The translations under genes and the position numbers were made by a program. The notes below the pieces were generated by a model. The model was not told the origin of the DNA and did not search any database. It worked only from the letters and a program-made list of their open reading frames with translations. 50,074 nucleotides of DNA from CAZEVY01 sp964515555 (lineage in GTDB: Bacteria; Acidobacteriota; Terriglobia; Bryobacterales; Bryobacteraceae): contig CAZEVY010000027.1 of assembly GCA_964515555.1 (NCBI GenBank), positions 1 through 50,074 of the forward strand, given 5' to 3'. Shown here one piece after another: positions 19,021 through 27,928 of the stretch (its first letter is position 1; every line of letters begins with the position of its first letter).

Positions 19021-20817
19021 GTGAACCGCATCGGCAAACGCACCGCTACCGCCATGCTGCTCGGGGTAGTGCTATCTCCCCTTCCGGCTCTGGCGGTGGA
19101 CCCGATCCGCCTGACTGGCGCCGTGGTCGGACGCGTCACCGACGCCGCGGGAGTGCCCCAGATGGGGGCGGCCGTCTTCCTCTACAACCGCTTCGAACGC
19201 CTGCTCGAGCGCGGACTCACCAACGAGCGCGGCAACTTCCTGTTCGCCGACCTGGCGCCCGACACCTACTCGGTGCGCGTCAGCCTGTCGACCTATGTCC
19301 CGGCGCTCAAGCGCATCGCCGTGCAGCCCGGAATCCGCAGCTTCGTGGCCGTCAGCCTCACCAGCGTGCTGAGCTCGATCGAGCTGGTCTACGCGGCGCC
19401 GGGCCAGACCACGGCCATGAGCGAGGACTGGAAGTGGACGCTGCGCAGTGCGACCTCGACGCGGCCCGTCCTGCGCCTGCTGCCCGGCATCGACTATTCC
19501 GGGCCGCGGGAGTCGCGGCGCTCGCACGCGGCGCTGTTCACCGATACGCGCGGGGTCCTGCGCGTCTCGGCCGGCGACGGCGGCGCGCTCTCGGGCCTCG
19601 AAAACCAGCCGGATCTCGGCACCGCTTTCGCGCTGGCGACCTCGCTGTTCGGCTCCAACCACCTGCACTTCAGCGGCAACCTCGGCTACGGATCGGATTC
19701 CGGCATCCCGACCGCCGGCTTCCGCGGGAGCTTCAGCCGCCATTCGGGCCAGATCAGCCCGGAGGTCAACGTGACGATGCGGCAGATGTTCCTGCCGGCG
19801 CGCATTGGGATGTCGCTCGCGACGGGACGCGGCGACGCCCCGGTCCTCAAGACCGTCGCCGTGAGCATGGTGGACCGCGTGGCGTTGACCGACGCCCTGG
19901 AACTGCATTACGGTGCGTCGCTCGAATCGGTGTCGTTTGTGCACCGCCTGAGCTTCTTCAGCCCGTTCGCGCGGCTGAGCTGGGATTCCGAGGGTCTCGG
20001 CACCTTCCAGGCCGCCTACAGCTCGGGCGTTCCGGCCGCCGAAATGCTGATCGACCCGGACGACCAGGACGCCGACCTGCAACATCACCTCTCGGCGCTC
20101 TCGCTGTTCCCGCGCGTCTCGCTGCGGGGCGGGCGCGCGCACGTGCAGCGCACCGCGAACATCGAGGCCGGATGGCGCGGGCGGATCGCCGGGCGCACCG
20201 CCGCCGTGAGCCTCTATCGCGAGGATCTCTCCAACGCCGCCACCACCATGGCCGCGCCGGGCGGCTATTATTCGACCGCCGACCTGCTGCCGGACATCTC
20301 GTCGTCGAGCAGCATCTTCAATATCGGCGGATACCGGCGCTCGGGCGTGGCGGCGTCGTTGACGCAGCCGCTGGGCGAAGACCTGAACGTCACGCTGGCC
20401 TGGGGCGCCGGCGGCGCGCTGGAAGCATCGCAAAGCCGTCTGGCGACGTCGAATCCCGACGAGCTGCGGTCGTCACTGCGGCGCACCAGCCGGCAGTGGC
20501 TGGCGGCGCGATTCCATGGCGTCGCGCCGCGAGCGGGGACGCGCTTCTCGACCAGCTATCAGTGGACCGACTATCGGGTTCTGAATCGCCCGCACCTCTA
20601 CCTGACGCAGAAGAACATGCCGGAGATGGGCCTCAACATCCACGTGCGTCAGCCGATCCCGGCGCTAAACGTGTTCTCGGCGCGCCTGGAGGCCACCGCC
20701 GAACTGCGGAATCTGCTGGCCGAGGGCTACGTGCCGGTGTCGACCAGCGACGGCTCGCGCGTCGTACTGATCCCCTCGCCTCGCGCCGTCCGCGGCGGCC
20801 TGAGCTTCATCTTCTGA
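19021..20817 (+). CDS. Outer-membrane beta-barrel-like protein with carboxypeptidase-regulatory-like domain
   Basis: 598 residues from GTG 19021 (the first in-frame start before the signal sequence AMLLGVVLSPLPALAVDP). Residues ~30-120 form a carboxypeptidase-regulatory-like beta-sandwich (GAVVGRVTDAAGVPQMGAAVFLYN...GNFLFADLAPDTYSVRVSL), the usual N-terminal module of acidobacterial TonB-dependent-transporter-like proteins. The rest is alternating amphipathic beta-strand sequence ending FIF, a terminal aromatic typical of outer-membrane barrels. It is shorter than full TonB receptors and no plug domain is evident. Role unknown. It is 54 nt after the GWxTD gene, with a hairpin between. Confidence 0.7.
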   Translation: MNRIGKRTATAMLLGVVLSPLPALAVDPIRLTGAVVGRVTDAAGVPQMGAAVFLYNRFERLLERGLTNERGNFLFADLAPDTYSVRVSLSTYVPALKRIAVQPGIRSFVAVSLTSVLSSIELVYAAPGQTTAMSEDWKWTLRSATSTRPVLRLLPGIDYSGPRESRRSHAALFTDTRGVLRVSAGDGGALSGLENQPDLGTAFALATSLFGSNHLHFSGNLGYGSDSGIPTAGFRGSFSRHSGQISPEVNVTMRQMFLPARIGMSLATGRGDAPVLKTVAVSMVDRVALTDALELHYGASLESVSFVHRLSFFSPFARLSWDSEGLGTFQAAYSSGVPAAEMLIDPDDQDADLQHHLSALSLFPRVSLRGGRAHVQRTANIEAGWRGRIAGRTAAVSLYREDLSNAATTMAAPGGYYSTADLLPDISSSSSIFNIGGYRRSGVAASLTQPLGEDLNVTLAWGAGGALEASQSRLATSNPDELRSSLRRTSRQWLAARFHGVAPRAGTRFSTSYQWTDYRVLNRPHLYLTQKNMPEMGLNIHVRQPIPALNVFSARLEATAELRNLLAEGYVPVSTSDGSRVVLIPSPRAVRGGLSFIF

Positions 20818-20853
20818 TGCCCGTCCGGGCGCACACGCCGTCGCCCACCTGAG

Positions 20854-23481
20854 ATGCCGCTCTCGACCGGCTTCCGACTGGGTCCCTACGAGATCGTGAG
20901 CCTGATCGGCGCGGGCGGCATGGGCGAGGTCTACCGCGCGCGCGATACACGGCTCGACCGCAGCGTCGCCCTGAAGGTCCTCTCGCCGGCCGCCGTCAAC
21001 AGCCCCGCGGCCGCAGAGCGTTTCCAGCGCGAAGCGCGTACCGTCTCGCTCCTGAGTCATCCCCACATCTGCCCGCTGTTCGACGTCGGCGAGGAACAGG
21101 GTGTGCATTACCTGGTGATGGAGCACCTGGAAGGCGAGTCGCTGGCCGCGCGCCTGGCCCGCGGTCCACTACCGCTCGACCAGCTTTTCCGCTGCGCATC
21201 GCAGATCGCCGAGGCGCTCGATCACGCGCACCGCCGCGGGGTCGTCCACCGCGATCTGAAGCCCGGCAACGTCATGCTGACTCCCGCAGGCGCCAAGCTC
21301 CTCGACTTCGGCCTCGCGAAGTCGGGGACCGCGCCTGCCGCGCCCGAGAGCGCGACCTTGTCGGCGCCGCTCACCGCCCAAGGCGCCGTGCTCGGAACGC
21401 TCCAGTACATGGCGCCCGAGCAACTGGAAGGCGCCGAGTGCAGCACCGCCAGTGACATCTTCGCCTTCGGGGCGACCTTGTATGAAATGGCGACCGGGCG
21501 CAAGGCCTTCGACGGCAAGTCGCAGGCGAGCGTGATCGCCGCCATCATGGACAGCACACCGCCGCCCGTCGCCGGCCTGGTTCCGGCGACGCCGCCGGCG
21601 CTGGAACGACTGATCGTCTCGTGCCTGGCGAAGGACCCGGAGGAGCGGCGTCACAGCGCGCACGACATTCTGCTGGAGCTCAAGTCGATCGCATCCGGCG
21701 CGCCCGAAGCGGCGCCGCCTGCTGCCGTGCACTCGCGCGGAGAGCTGGCCTGGGTGTTGCCGGCGCTGCTGGCCGTGGCCATCGGAGCGATCGCATATCT
21801 GCTTTTCGACCGCCCGGCCGACCGCCCCGCACCGGTCGTGCGGCTCGCCATTCCGATTCCGGCGGACGTGCCGCTGGCCGCGCCCTTTCCGCCGGTAATC
21901 TCGCGGGACGGAACCCATGTCGTCTACCGTGTGGAAGGTCCGCCGTCGCGTCTCGCACTCCGCCGGCTGGACCGCTCCGAAGTCAACACGATTCCAGGCT
22001 CGTCAGGCGGCGCCTGGCCGTCCCTGTCGCCGGACGGCCAATGGCTCGCGTTTGCGGCCAACCGCAGGCTTCAGAAGCTCCCATTACGCGGCGGTGTCGC
22101 GCGAACGATTTGCGACCTTCCGCCTGGACAGTATCTCGGCGGAGACTGGGGGCCGGACGGCACGATCGTCTTCGCCACGCTGAACTCTGGCCTATGGCGC
22201 GTCTCCGTCGCGGGCGGCGCCGCGCAGGCATTGACCGCGCTTGACCGCAACGCTGGTGAAAGCGGACACTGTTGGCCGCAGTTCCTGCCCGGAGGCGAGT
22301 CGATTCTGTACACGGTCCGTGGGGCTGGCGCTTCCGATTCCTACATCGCCTGGAGGTCCATGCGGTCCGGTAAGACTCGCCGCCTGACAGAAGCCGGCAG
22401 CTACCCCCGCTACGCTTCGAGTGGTCATCTCGTCTACGCCTGGGAGGGTGTCCTGCACGCTGCCTCCTTCGACCCTACGAATCCGGCGGCGCTGGGGACG
22501 GAGTCGCAGACCCTTCAGAGCGTGGCGATGAACGCTATCGGCAGTGCGGCGTTCGATGTCTCGGATAACGGCACGCTCGTATACGGCGCCAATTGGCAAG
22601 GCGGTTCGAGAACTTTGGCGTGGCGCGACCGGCGCGGGAACGAAACCCCAATACCCGCGCATCCGCAAGCCTATAACCGCCCCCGGCTCTCCCCCGACGG
22701 TCGACGAATCCTCCTGGACATCGCGGAGGGTACCCGGAACGACGTGTACATCTACGAGTTGGACCGCGAGGTGCTGACCCGCGTTACCAACGACGGCGGC
22801 AGCGTTGACGCCATCTGGACGCCGGACGGCAAGCACGTGGTTTACACTTCCCGGCGGGCTGGCTATTTGAACCTGTTCACGCAGGCTGCCCACCTAGGCG
22901 GGCAGCCCCAGCGGCTCACCGCAGGCATGCATAACGACAATCCCACCAGCTTCTCGGCCGATGGCCGCTGGATGACGTTCTGCCGGAACGGGGACATCTT
23001 GGTGATGCCCTTCGAAGGGGAGCGCAAGCCGTATCCGATCGTCTCCGGACCCGCTGCCGATTTCTTGGGGAGGATATCGCCGGACGGACGGTGGGCGGCC
23101 TACGTCGCGAATGACACTGGACGATTCGAGGTCTACGTCACAACCTTCCCGTTGGGTAGGGGCCGCACTCAGATTTCCGCGGAGGGCGGCTCGGAGGTGA
23201 TCTGGTCGCGCAACGGCCGCGAGTTGTACTGGCGGCAGGGCGACACTCTCATGGCGACCCCCGTGCACCCCGGCACGGAATTCACCGTCGGCAAGCCACG
23301 ACCGCTTTTTTCGGGCTATTTCTGGAATCGCGGTGGGCCGGGGTTCCCGGCCTACGACGCGATCAACGACAGGTTCCTTGTCCTCAAAGAAACGGAGACC
23401 CCTTCCACGACCCGTCACCTGAACGTCGTACTGAACTGGTTTGAAGAGCTCCACAACCTGACTCGGCCGGCGAGCAAGTAG
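20854..23481 (+). CDS. Membrane Ser/Thr protein kinase with WD40-like (PD40) sensor
   Basis: 875 residues. The kinase domain (about 8-280) has the glycine loop LIGAGGMGEVYRARD, catalytic Lys41 (VALKVL), HRDLKPGN (~132), DFG (~150) and the APE-type motif MAPEQLEG. One transmembrane helix at about 301-318 (LPALLAVAIGAIAYLLF) follows. The extracytoplasmic part (~325-860) is a PD40/TolB-type propeller with repeated 'SPDG' blades. This kinase-TM-propeller layout is abundant in Acidobacteria and presumably couples an envelope signal to Ser/Thr phosphorylation. Targets are unknown. ATG 20854 is the first start before the kinase; no strong ribosome-binding site is visible. Confidence 0.94.
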   Translation: MPLSTGFRLGPYEIVSLIGAGGMGEVYRARDTRLDRSVALKVLSPAAVNSPAAAERFQREARTVSLLSHPHICPLFDVGEEQGVHYLVMEHLEGESLAARLARGPLPLDQLFRCASQIAEALDHAHRRGVVHRDLKPGNVMLTPAGAKLLDFGLAKSGTAPAAPESATLSAPLTAQGAVLGTLQYMAPEQLEGAECSTASDIFAFGATLYEMATGRKAFDGKSQASVIAAIMDSTPPPVAGLVPATPPALERLIVSCLAKDPEERRHSAHDILLELKSIASGAPEAAPPAAVHSRGELAWVLPALLAVAIGAIAYLLFDRPADRPAPVVRLAIPIPADVPLAAPFPPVISRDGTHVVYRVEGPPSRLALRRLDRSEVNTIPGSSGGAWPSLSPDGQWLAFAANRRLQKLPLRGGVARTICDLPPGQYLGGDWGPDGTIVFATLNSGLWRVSVAGGAAQALTALDRNAGESGHCWPQFLPGGESILYTVRGAGASDSYIAWRSMRSGKTRRLTEAGSYPRYASSGHLVYAWEGVLHAASFDPTNPAALGTESQTLQSVAMNAIGSAAFDVSDNGTLVYGANWQGGSRTLAWRDRRGNETPIPAHPQAYNRPRLSPDGRRILLDIAEGTRNDVYIYELDREVLTRVTNDGGSVDAIWTPDGKHVVYTSRRAGYLNLFTQAAHLGGQPQRLTAGMHNDNPTSFSADGRWMTFCRNGDILVMPFEGERKPYPIVSGPAADFLGRISPDGRWAAYVANDTGRFEVYVTTFPLGRGRTQISAEGGSEVIWSRNGRELYWRQGDTLMATPVHPGTEFTVGKPRPLFSGYFWNRGGPGFPAYDAINDRFLVLKETETPSTTRHLNVVLNWFEELHNLTRPASK

Positions 23482-23668
23482 GGGATCGGGCTTAGTGATT
23501 CACTAAGTGTCATTTTCTGAAGCGTTTCCGGCACGATTTGGGTGTACTTCCTTCACATCCCCCTGTTACACTATACGGGTCGGTCGCTTCAGAGCTTGCC
23601 AAGAGCTCCCGCCCGGAGTGTGGGGACCGCCGAGTCCCGCCGGCAATTCCAACGAATAGGAGAGTTGT

Positions 23669-24258
23669 ATGAAATTGTCGATTCGAGCTATCGGGCTGAT
23701 CGCGTGCTGCGCAGNNNNNNNNNNNNNNNNNNNNNNNNNNNNNNNNNNNNNNNNNNNNNNNNNNNNNNNNNNNNNNNNNNNNNNNNNNNNNNNNNNNNNN
23801 NNNNNNNNNNNNNNCTCTACAGCGCCGTGCAGCCCGGAGGCAGCCTTTTCGGGCTCCAGCACAGCAATCCGGTGGCGACCACGGCGGCCTACGGCGGCAA
23901 CTCCGCCAACTACGGCCAGCCGAACGACCCCCTGGTCGGCGAAAAGGTCGGCGGCGTGAACGTGTTCGGCGGGGGACTCGCCCTGTATAACTCCAACCAT
24001 GTGCTGGTCGGCGCCATCGGCACAAGCGGCGACTCTTCCTGCGCCGATCACAACATCGCCTGGCGCACCCGCAAGGGCCTGAACCTCGACTTCATGCCGG
24101 CTGGCGTGAGCGGCGACCCGAGCCGTCCCGACAACATCGTCTACGACATCACCAACCCGGCGGGCTTTCCGATCGGGGTGAGCGCGGGCGGATGGGGACA
24201 TCCGGAGTGCAGCGCGGCCGCCACCGCAATCGCGGCCATATTGCCGGTGAAGCAGTAA
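23669..24258 (+). CDS. GlcG/HbpS-like heme-binding protein, broken by an assembly gap
   Basis: ATG 23669 follows AGGAGAG (23658-23664) and begins a signal-like sequence (MKLSIRAIGLIACCA) that runs into 100 N. After the gap, GVNVFGGGLALYNSNHVLVGAIGTSGDSSCADHNIAWRTR is the GlcG/HbpS core (split here at residues 'GG|LALY'), and the gene ends VKQ. The two halves are in different frames if the gap is taken as 100 nt, so the true gap length is not 100; I treat them as one gene. Family members bind heme or corrinoids; this one is probably periplasmic. The upstream 187 nt (23482-23668) hold TACACT/TATACG -10-like sequences but no clear full promoter. Confidence 0.72.
23715..23814. other. Assembly gap (100 N)
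   Basis: Exactly 100 N, the conventional placeholder for a gap of unknown length. It interrupts the heme-binding protein gene. Confidence 0.98.
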
Positions 24259-24277
24259 GCGGCGGGCGCAAGTGTAG

Positions 24278-24302
24278 AGCGGCGCGATCGCGACGCGCCG
24301 CT
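24278..24302 (+). terminator. GC-rich hairpin between the heme-binding protein gene and rbfA
   Basis: AGCGGCGCG (24278-24286) and CGCGCCGCT (24294-24302) pair perfectly over 9 bp with a 7-nt loop, 19 nt after the stop at 24258. There is no T-tract. It is probably a transcription or mRNA end. Confidence 0.5.
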
Positions 24303-24369
24303 TCCGGGTGGCGGGCGGCACAGCGCCAAATCCCGTGGATTCCGCTGGCCGTCTCCATCCGCCTCGCGT

Positions 24370-24375
24370 TAACCT
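24370..24375 (+). promoter_or_regulatory. -10-like element TAACCT before rbfA
   Basis: TAACCT ends 8 nt before ATG 24384. GAAGGGG lies between them but ends 1 nt before ATG, too near for normal ribosome binding. Compare TAATCTGAAAAG before GTG 11099, which has the same arrangement. Confidence 0.4.
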
Positions 24376-24383
24376 GAAGGGGA

Positions 24384-24776
24384 ATGGACCCATACCGCGC
24401 CGAGCGGGTCGCCGAGGCGATCCGCGAGGAGCTCGACGAGCTCATCAACTACGAGCTGCACGACCCGCGCGTGCATGGGGCCTCGGTGGCGGAGATCGTG
24501 CTGACGCCGGACCGCAAACGCGCCGTCGTCCGCATCCTCGCCCAGGGCGACGCCGCCGAGCAGAAGGAGACGCTCGAGGCACTCGAGAAGGCCCGCGGTT
24601 TCCTGAAGCGAAGCCTCGGCGAAAGGCTCGAGCTCTTCCGCGCTCCCGACCTTCATTTTGAAGCACTTATCTCCCCGGGACTGGGCGCCCGCGCGGCCAC
24701 GCTCCTGCGTCGGGTGCGCAAGGGCCGGCCCCGCGACAGCACGCCCTCCGACCCCGAAAAAAACACGCGCGCATGA
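24384..24776 (+). CDS. rbfA: 30S ribosome-binding factor A
   Basis: 130 residues. RbfA assists late maturation of the 16S rRNA 5' end and binds free 30S subunits, and it is needed for cold growth in many bacteria (family knowledge). Hallmarks: YRAERVAEAIREELDELI at the N terminus, the 'DPRV' turn, VLTPDRKRAVVRI, then LEKARGFLKRSLGERLELFRAPDLHF. The KH-like fold and length fit. The C-terminal ~20 residues are a basic, low-complexity tail. Its stop overlaps apbE (ATGA at 24773-24776). In most genomes rbfA sits in the nusA-infB cluster; here it leads apbE and hemE instead. Confidence 0.95.
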   Translation: MDPYRAERVAEAIREELDELINYELHDPRVHGASVAEIVLTPDRKRAVVRILAQGDAAEQKETLEALEKARGFLKRSLGERLELFRAPDLHFEALISPGLGARAATLLRRVRKGRPRDSTPSDPEKNTRA

Positions 24777-25738
24777 AGTCGATTGTGGTACTTTTGGGGT
24801 TAGCGCCCCTGGCGGGAATGGCCGCGGAACTGTCGCGGCTGGAATCGAGCATCGACGCCATGGGCTCCACCTTCACGGTGGTGGCCCTCGGGCCGGACCG
24901 GATCCGGCTGGAGGCCGCCGTCGAGCAGGCCCTGGAAGAGGCGCAACGCCTGGACTCGCTGCTATCCAACTACAAGCCGCGCAGCGAGTGGAGTCGAGTG
25001 AATCGGGAGGCGGCCGCCGGGCCGGTGCGAGTCAGCCCGGAGCTGTTCCGGCTGCTGGAGGCGTGCGCGGCATACAGCCAGGCGAGCGAGGGCGCGTTCG
25101 ACATTACGGTCGGGCCGCTGGTGCGCGCGTGGGGCTTTTATAAAGGCTCCGGCCGGCTACCTCATCGCGCCGAAATCCGGACGGCGATGGCGCGCGTGGG
25201 CTACCGGGGGGTCGCGCTCGACAGCGGGAATCTCACGGTGCGATTCACCAGGAGCGGAATGGAGATCGATCCGGGCGGGATCGGCAAAGGGTACGCAGTG
25301 GACAGAATGGCGGCGATCTTGAAGGAAAGCGGCATCCCGTCGGCGCTTGTGTCGGCGGGCGGGAGCAGCATTTACGCCCTTGGCGCTTCGCCGGGCGAGA
25401 GCGGCTGGCGCGTGAACATCCGCGATCCGAGGAATCCGTCGAAGACCGCCGCCGAGATCGTGCTGCGTGACGAATCGATGTCGACCTCGGGCAGCTACGA
25501 GAAGTTCTTCTACGCCCGCGGCCGCGTCTACAGTCACATTTTCGATCCGCGGACGGGCTACCCGGCGCGAGGCGTGGCGTCGGCGTCGGTGATCGCGCCG
25601 TCGACCCTGGACAGCGAGGCCTGGACGAAGCCGGCCTTCATTCACGGCCGCGACTGGGTGAAGCGGCGCGTCCCCCGCGGATTTCGCGTTTTTCTTTGCG
25701 AGGACAGGTTAGAAACGGCATGCGCGTGGCTCCAATGA
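24773..25738 (+). CDS. apbE: FAD:protein FMN transferase (ApbE family)
   Basis: 321 residues with an N-terminal signal (VVLLGLAPLAGMAAEL), possibly periplasmic. ApbE attaches FMN from FAD to a threonine of target proteins such as NqrB/NqrC or RnfG/RnfD, and needs Mg2+. Motifs seen: MGSTFTVVALG near the start, ITVGPLVRAWGFYKG, the Asp-containing DPGGIGKGYAVDRM, SALVSAGGSSIYALG, then SMSTSGSYEKFF and YSHIFDPRTGYPARG. Length is normal. It overlaps rbfA before it and hemE after it, both by ATGA. Its flavinylation targets are not in this window. Confidence 0.95.
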   Translation: MKSIVVLLGLAPLAGMAAELSRLESSIDAMGSTFTVVALGPDRIRLEAAVEQALEEAQRLDSLLSNYKPRSEWSRVNREAAAGPVRVSPELFRLLEACAAYSQASEGAFDITVGPLVRAWGFYKGSGRLPHRAEIRTAMARVGYRGVALDSGNLTVRFTRSGMEIDPGGIGKGYAVDRMAAILKESGIPSALVSAGGSSIYALGASPGESGWRVNIRDPRNPSKTAAEIVLRDESMSTSGSYEKFFYARGRVYSHIFDPRTGYPARGVASASVIAPSTLDSEAWTKPAFIHGRDWVKRRVPRGFRVFLCEDRLETACAWLQ

Positions 25739-26757
25739 CGAGTCGATTTCTAGACGCCTGCCGGCGCAGACCCACCGACGTACGACCGGTGTGGTTCATG
25801 CGCCAGGCGGGGCGCTACATCAAGCAGTATCGGGAACTGCGGCAGAAGCACTCCATCAAGGAGATCTGCAAGCGGCCCGACCTGGCGGCGGCGGCCACGC
25901 TGATGCCGGTCGAGATGCTGGACGTGGACGCGGCCATCATCTTCGCCGACCTGCTGCTGCCGGTGGAGCCGATGGGGCTGAAGCTGGACTACGTGGCCGG
26001 CGAAGGGCCGGTGATCGACAACCCGGTGCTGACCTCGGGCGACGTCGACTCGCTCTCGATCTCCAACACCGACGATCTCGGCTATGTGGCCGAGTCGATT
26101 CAGACGGTGGTGCGCGCGCTCGGCGGCAAGGTGCCGGTCATCGGCTTCGTGGCGGCGCCGTTCACACTCGCCAGCTACATGATCGAGGGCGGACCGTCGC
26201 GCACGTTCCTCAAGACCAAACAGATGATGTACCGCGACGAGACGCTGTGGCGGCGGCTGATGGGCAAGCTGGTGGACGTGCTGGGTCCCTACGGGATTCT
26301 TCAGGTGACCGCCGGGGCGCGCGCCATCCAGGTCTTCGACAGTTGGGCGGGCGCGCTCGGTCCGGACGATTACGTGCGCTACGTGGCGCCCTACTCGCGC
26401 GCGCTGATCGAGCGCATCCGATCGAGCGCCGTTCCGGTGATTCACTTCGGCACCGGCACGGCCGGATTCTTCCGCGAGCTGCACGCCGCCGGCGGCGACG
26501 TGATCGGCGTCGACTGGCGCATCAACATCGACCAGGCGTGGATGGACATCAGCTACCGGTCGGCAATTCAGGGCAATCTGGATCCGGCGGTGATGTTCGC
26601 GCCGCTTCCGGAGCTGAAGATGCGCGTTCACGAGCTGCTCAAGCGCACCGGCACGCGGCCCGGCCACATCTTCAACACCGGTCACGGCATTCTGCCCGAG
26701 ACGCCGGTGGCGAGCGTGAAGGCCGTGGTCGACATCGTGCGCGAGTTCCGGCCGTAG
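25735..26757 (+). CDS. hemE: Uroporphyrinogen decarboxylase
   Basis: 340 residues from ATG 25735. The enzyme removes four carboxyl groups from uroporphyrinogen III to give coproporphyrinogen III, a cytoplasmic step of heme synthesis. The diagnostic N-terminal RPVWFMRQAGRYIKQYRE is present, as are the catalytic-region motifs AAIIFADLLLPVEPMGL, GFVAAPFTLASYMIEGG, FDSWAG, HFGTGTAGF and GHGILPETP. I chose ATG 25735 because it overlaps the apbE stop (ATGA); ATG 25720 is an alternative with AGGACAGG upstream. It ends exactly at the edge of an assembly gap, so the following gene context is lost. Confidence 0.97.
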   Translation: MTSRFLDACRRRPTDVRPVWFMRQAGRYIKQYRELRQKHSIKEICKRPDLAAAATLMPVEMLDVDAAIIFADLLLPVEPMGLKLDYVAGEGPVIDNPVLTSGDVDSLSISNTDDLGYVAESIQTVVRALGGKVPVIGFVAAPFTLASYMIEGGPSRTFLKTKQMMYRDETLWRRLMGKLVDVLGPYGILQVTAGARAIQVFDSWAGALGPDDYVRYVAPYSRALIERIRSSAVPVIHFGTGTAGFFRELHAAGGDVIGVDWRINIDQAWMDISYRSAIQGNLDPAVMFAPLPELKMRVHELLKRTGTRPGHIFNTGHGILPETPVASVKAVVDIVREFRP

Positions 26758-26857
26758 NNNNNNNNNNNNNNNNNNNNNNNNNNNNNNNNNNNNNNNNNNN
26801 NNNNNNNNNNNNNNNNNNNNNNNNNNNNNNNNNNNNNNNNNNNNNNNNNNNNNNNNN
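26758..26857. other. Assembly gap (100 N)
   Basis: Exactly 100 N directly after the hemE stop codon. It cuts the C-terminal end of the minus-strand metallo-beta-lactamase-fold gene and may hide more sequence. Confidence 0.98.
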
Positions 26858-27857
26858 CGGCGTAGTTCTTCTTATACCCGTTGCGGTTGTTGATCACCGT
26901 GAACGACCCGTTGTCGGCGGCCTGGACGGTGATGCCGTGGCCCTCGCAGCTCTCCTCGAGATTGGCGATCATGGCCTCGGCGACATTATTCTCCTTGCCG
27001 CCGGCGATCGAGAAGTGCACCTGCCACAAATCCTCGAGACCCGGCGACGCCTTGATGACCTGCCAGGCCGGCGGCGTGCCGCCCTTGCGGGCGCCGTTGT
27101 TCATGATCGCCACGCGCGGCTTCAGCGCATGCACGATTCCGGGCGGCCCCGAGGTGTCGAGCCCGTGGTGCGTCGTCAGGTAGACGTCGACCGTCCCAAC
27201 GCGATTCACCGGGCATACCAAGTCCATCTCCTTGTTCCAGGTCAAGTCGCCGATGTCGATGAAGCGAAACTTGCCGTAAGTGACCAGAATCCCCGTGGAT
27301 CGGGCGTTTTCCGAGGGGTCGGGCTTCTGGCGCTCGGAGGCGCACAGCGGATTGGGCTGGCCGGCGCCCTTCAGCGGCTCGGCGATGTGCTCGCCGCGCG
27401 CCGTAATGACTGTCACGTCGAGGTCCTTCATCGGGAGCTTGTCGCCCGGCTTGACGACCAGGTTCTTGCCCTTGGCGACGGCCTGCGCGTAAGCGGCGGA
27501 AAGCTCTTCGGCGCCGCGGCCGGTTTCGGTGTTCGGCCCGTGATTGACGAAGTTCATGACCGGGAACTTCTCGGTCAAGGGAAGAATGCCGCCGGCGTGG
27601 TCGCGATGGTAGTGCGTCAGCACCAGGTAGTCGATTCGCTTCACGCCCGCCTTCCGGGCGGCGGCGACGATGCGGTCGGCGTCGCGCCCGTTGAAACCGG
27701 GCCAGCCGGCATCCACCAGAATCGACTGGCCGGACGGGGAGACGATCAGGGTCGCCTGACCGCCCTCCACGTCGACGAAATGGATGTCGAGGGTGCGTGC
27801 GGCCTGCGCGGCGGTGGCGGCCAGAAACAGGGCGGCGAGCGATATCCGGAGCCTCAT
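26858..27857 (-). CDS. ComEC/Rec2-like metallo-beta-lactamase-fold hydrolase (C terminus in gap)
   Basis: 333 residues are visible. A signal peptide (SLAALFLAATAAQAA) precedes IHFVDVEGGQATLIVSPSG, the ComEC-like opening, and the dinuclear metal motif LTHYHRDHAGG (H82-x-H84-x-D86-H87). Later ligands include FIDIGDLTW and TTHHGLD. The ComEC/Rec2 class includes DNA-uptake nucleases and many uncharacterised hydrolases. This one lacks the membrane channel, so a secreted hydrolase of unknown substrate is most likely. The sequence runs into the gap before a stop codon is seen. A TACCAT 7 nt before ATG suggests a leaderless mRNA. Confidence 0.87.
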
Positions 27858-27864
27858 GGGTGGG

Positions 27865-27870
27865 ATGGTA
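27865..27870 (-). promoter_or_regulatory. -10-like element TACCAT, minus strand
   Basis: On the minus strand TACCAT ends 7 nt before ATG 27857. There is no Shine-Dalgarno. It fits the leaderless pattern seen at other gene starts in this window. Confidence 0.45.
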
Positions 27871-27928
27871 GCATTGGGGTCGCTTGCGGAACAAGCCCCG
27901 CCGTCGTAACGTATTTGAAAGTAGGGAC

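Noticed and set aside
20854..23481. Kinase-based phage defence gene
   Set aside because: The kinase-TM-propeller layout is common in Acidobacteria as a sensor, and no defence partners lie nearby.
23482..23668. Full sigma70 promoter before the heme-binding protein gene
   Set aside because: Several -10-like hexamers exist (TACACT, TATACG), but no -35 lies at an acceptable distance, so I list none as a feature.
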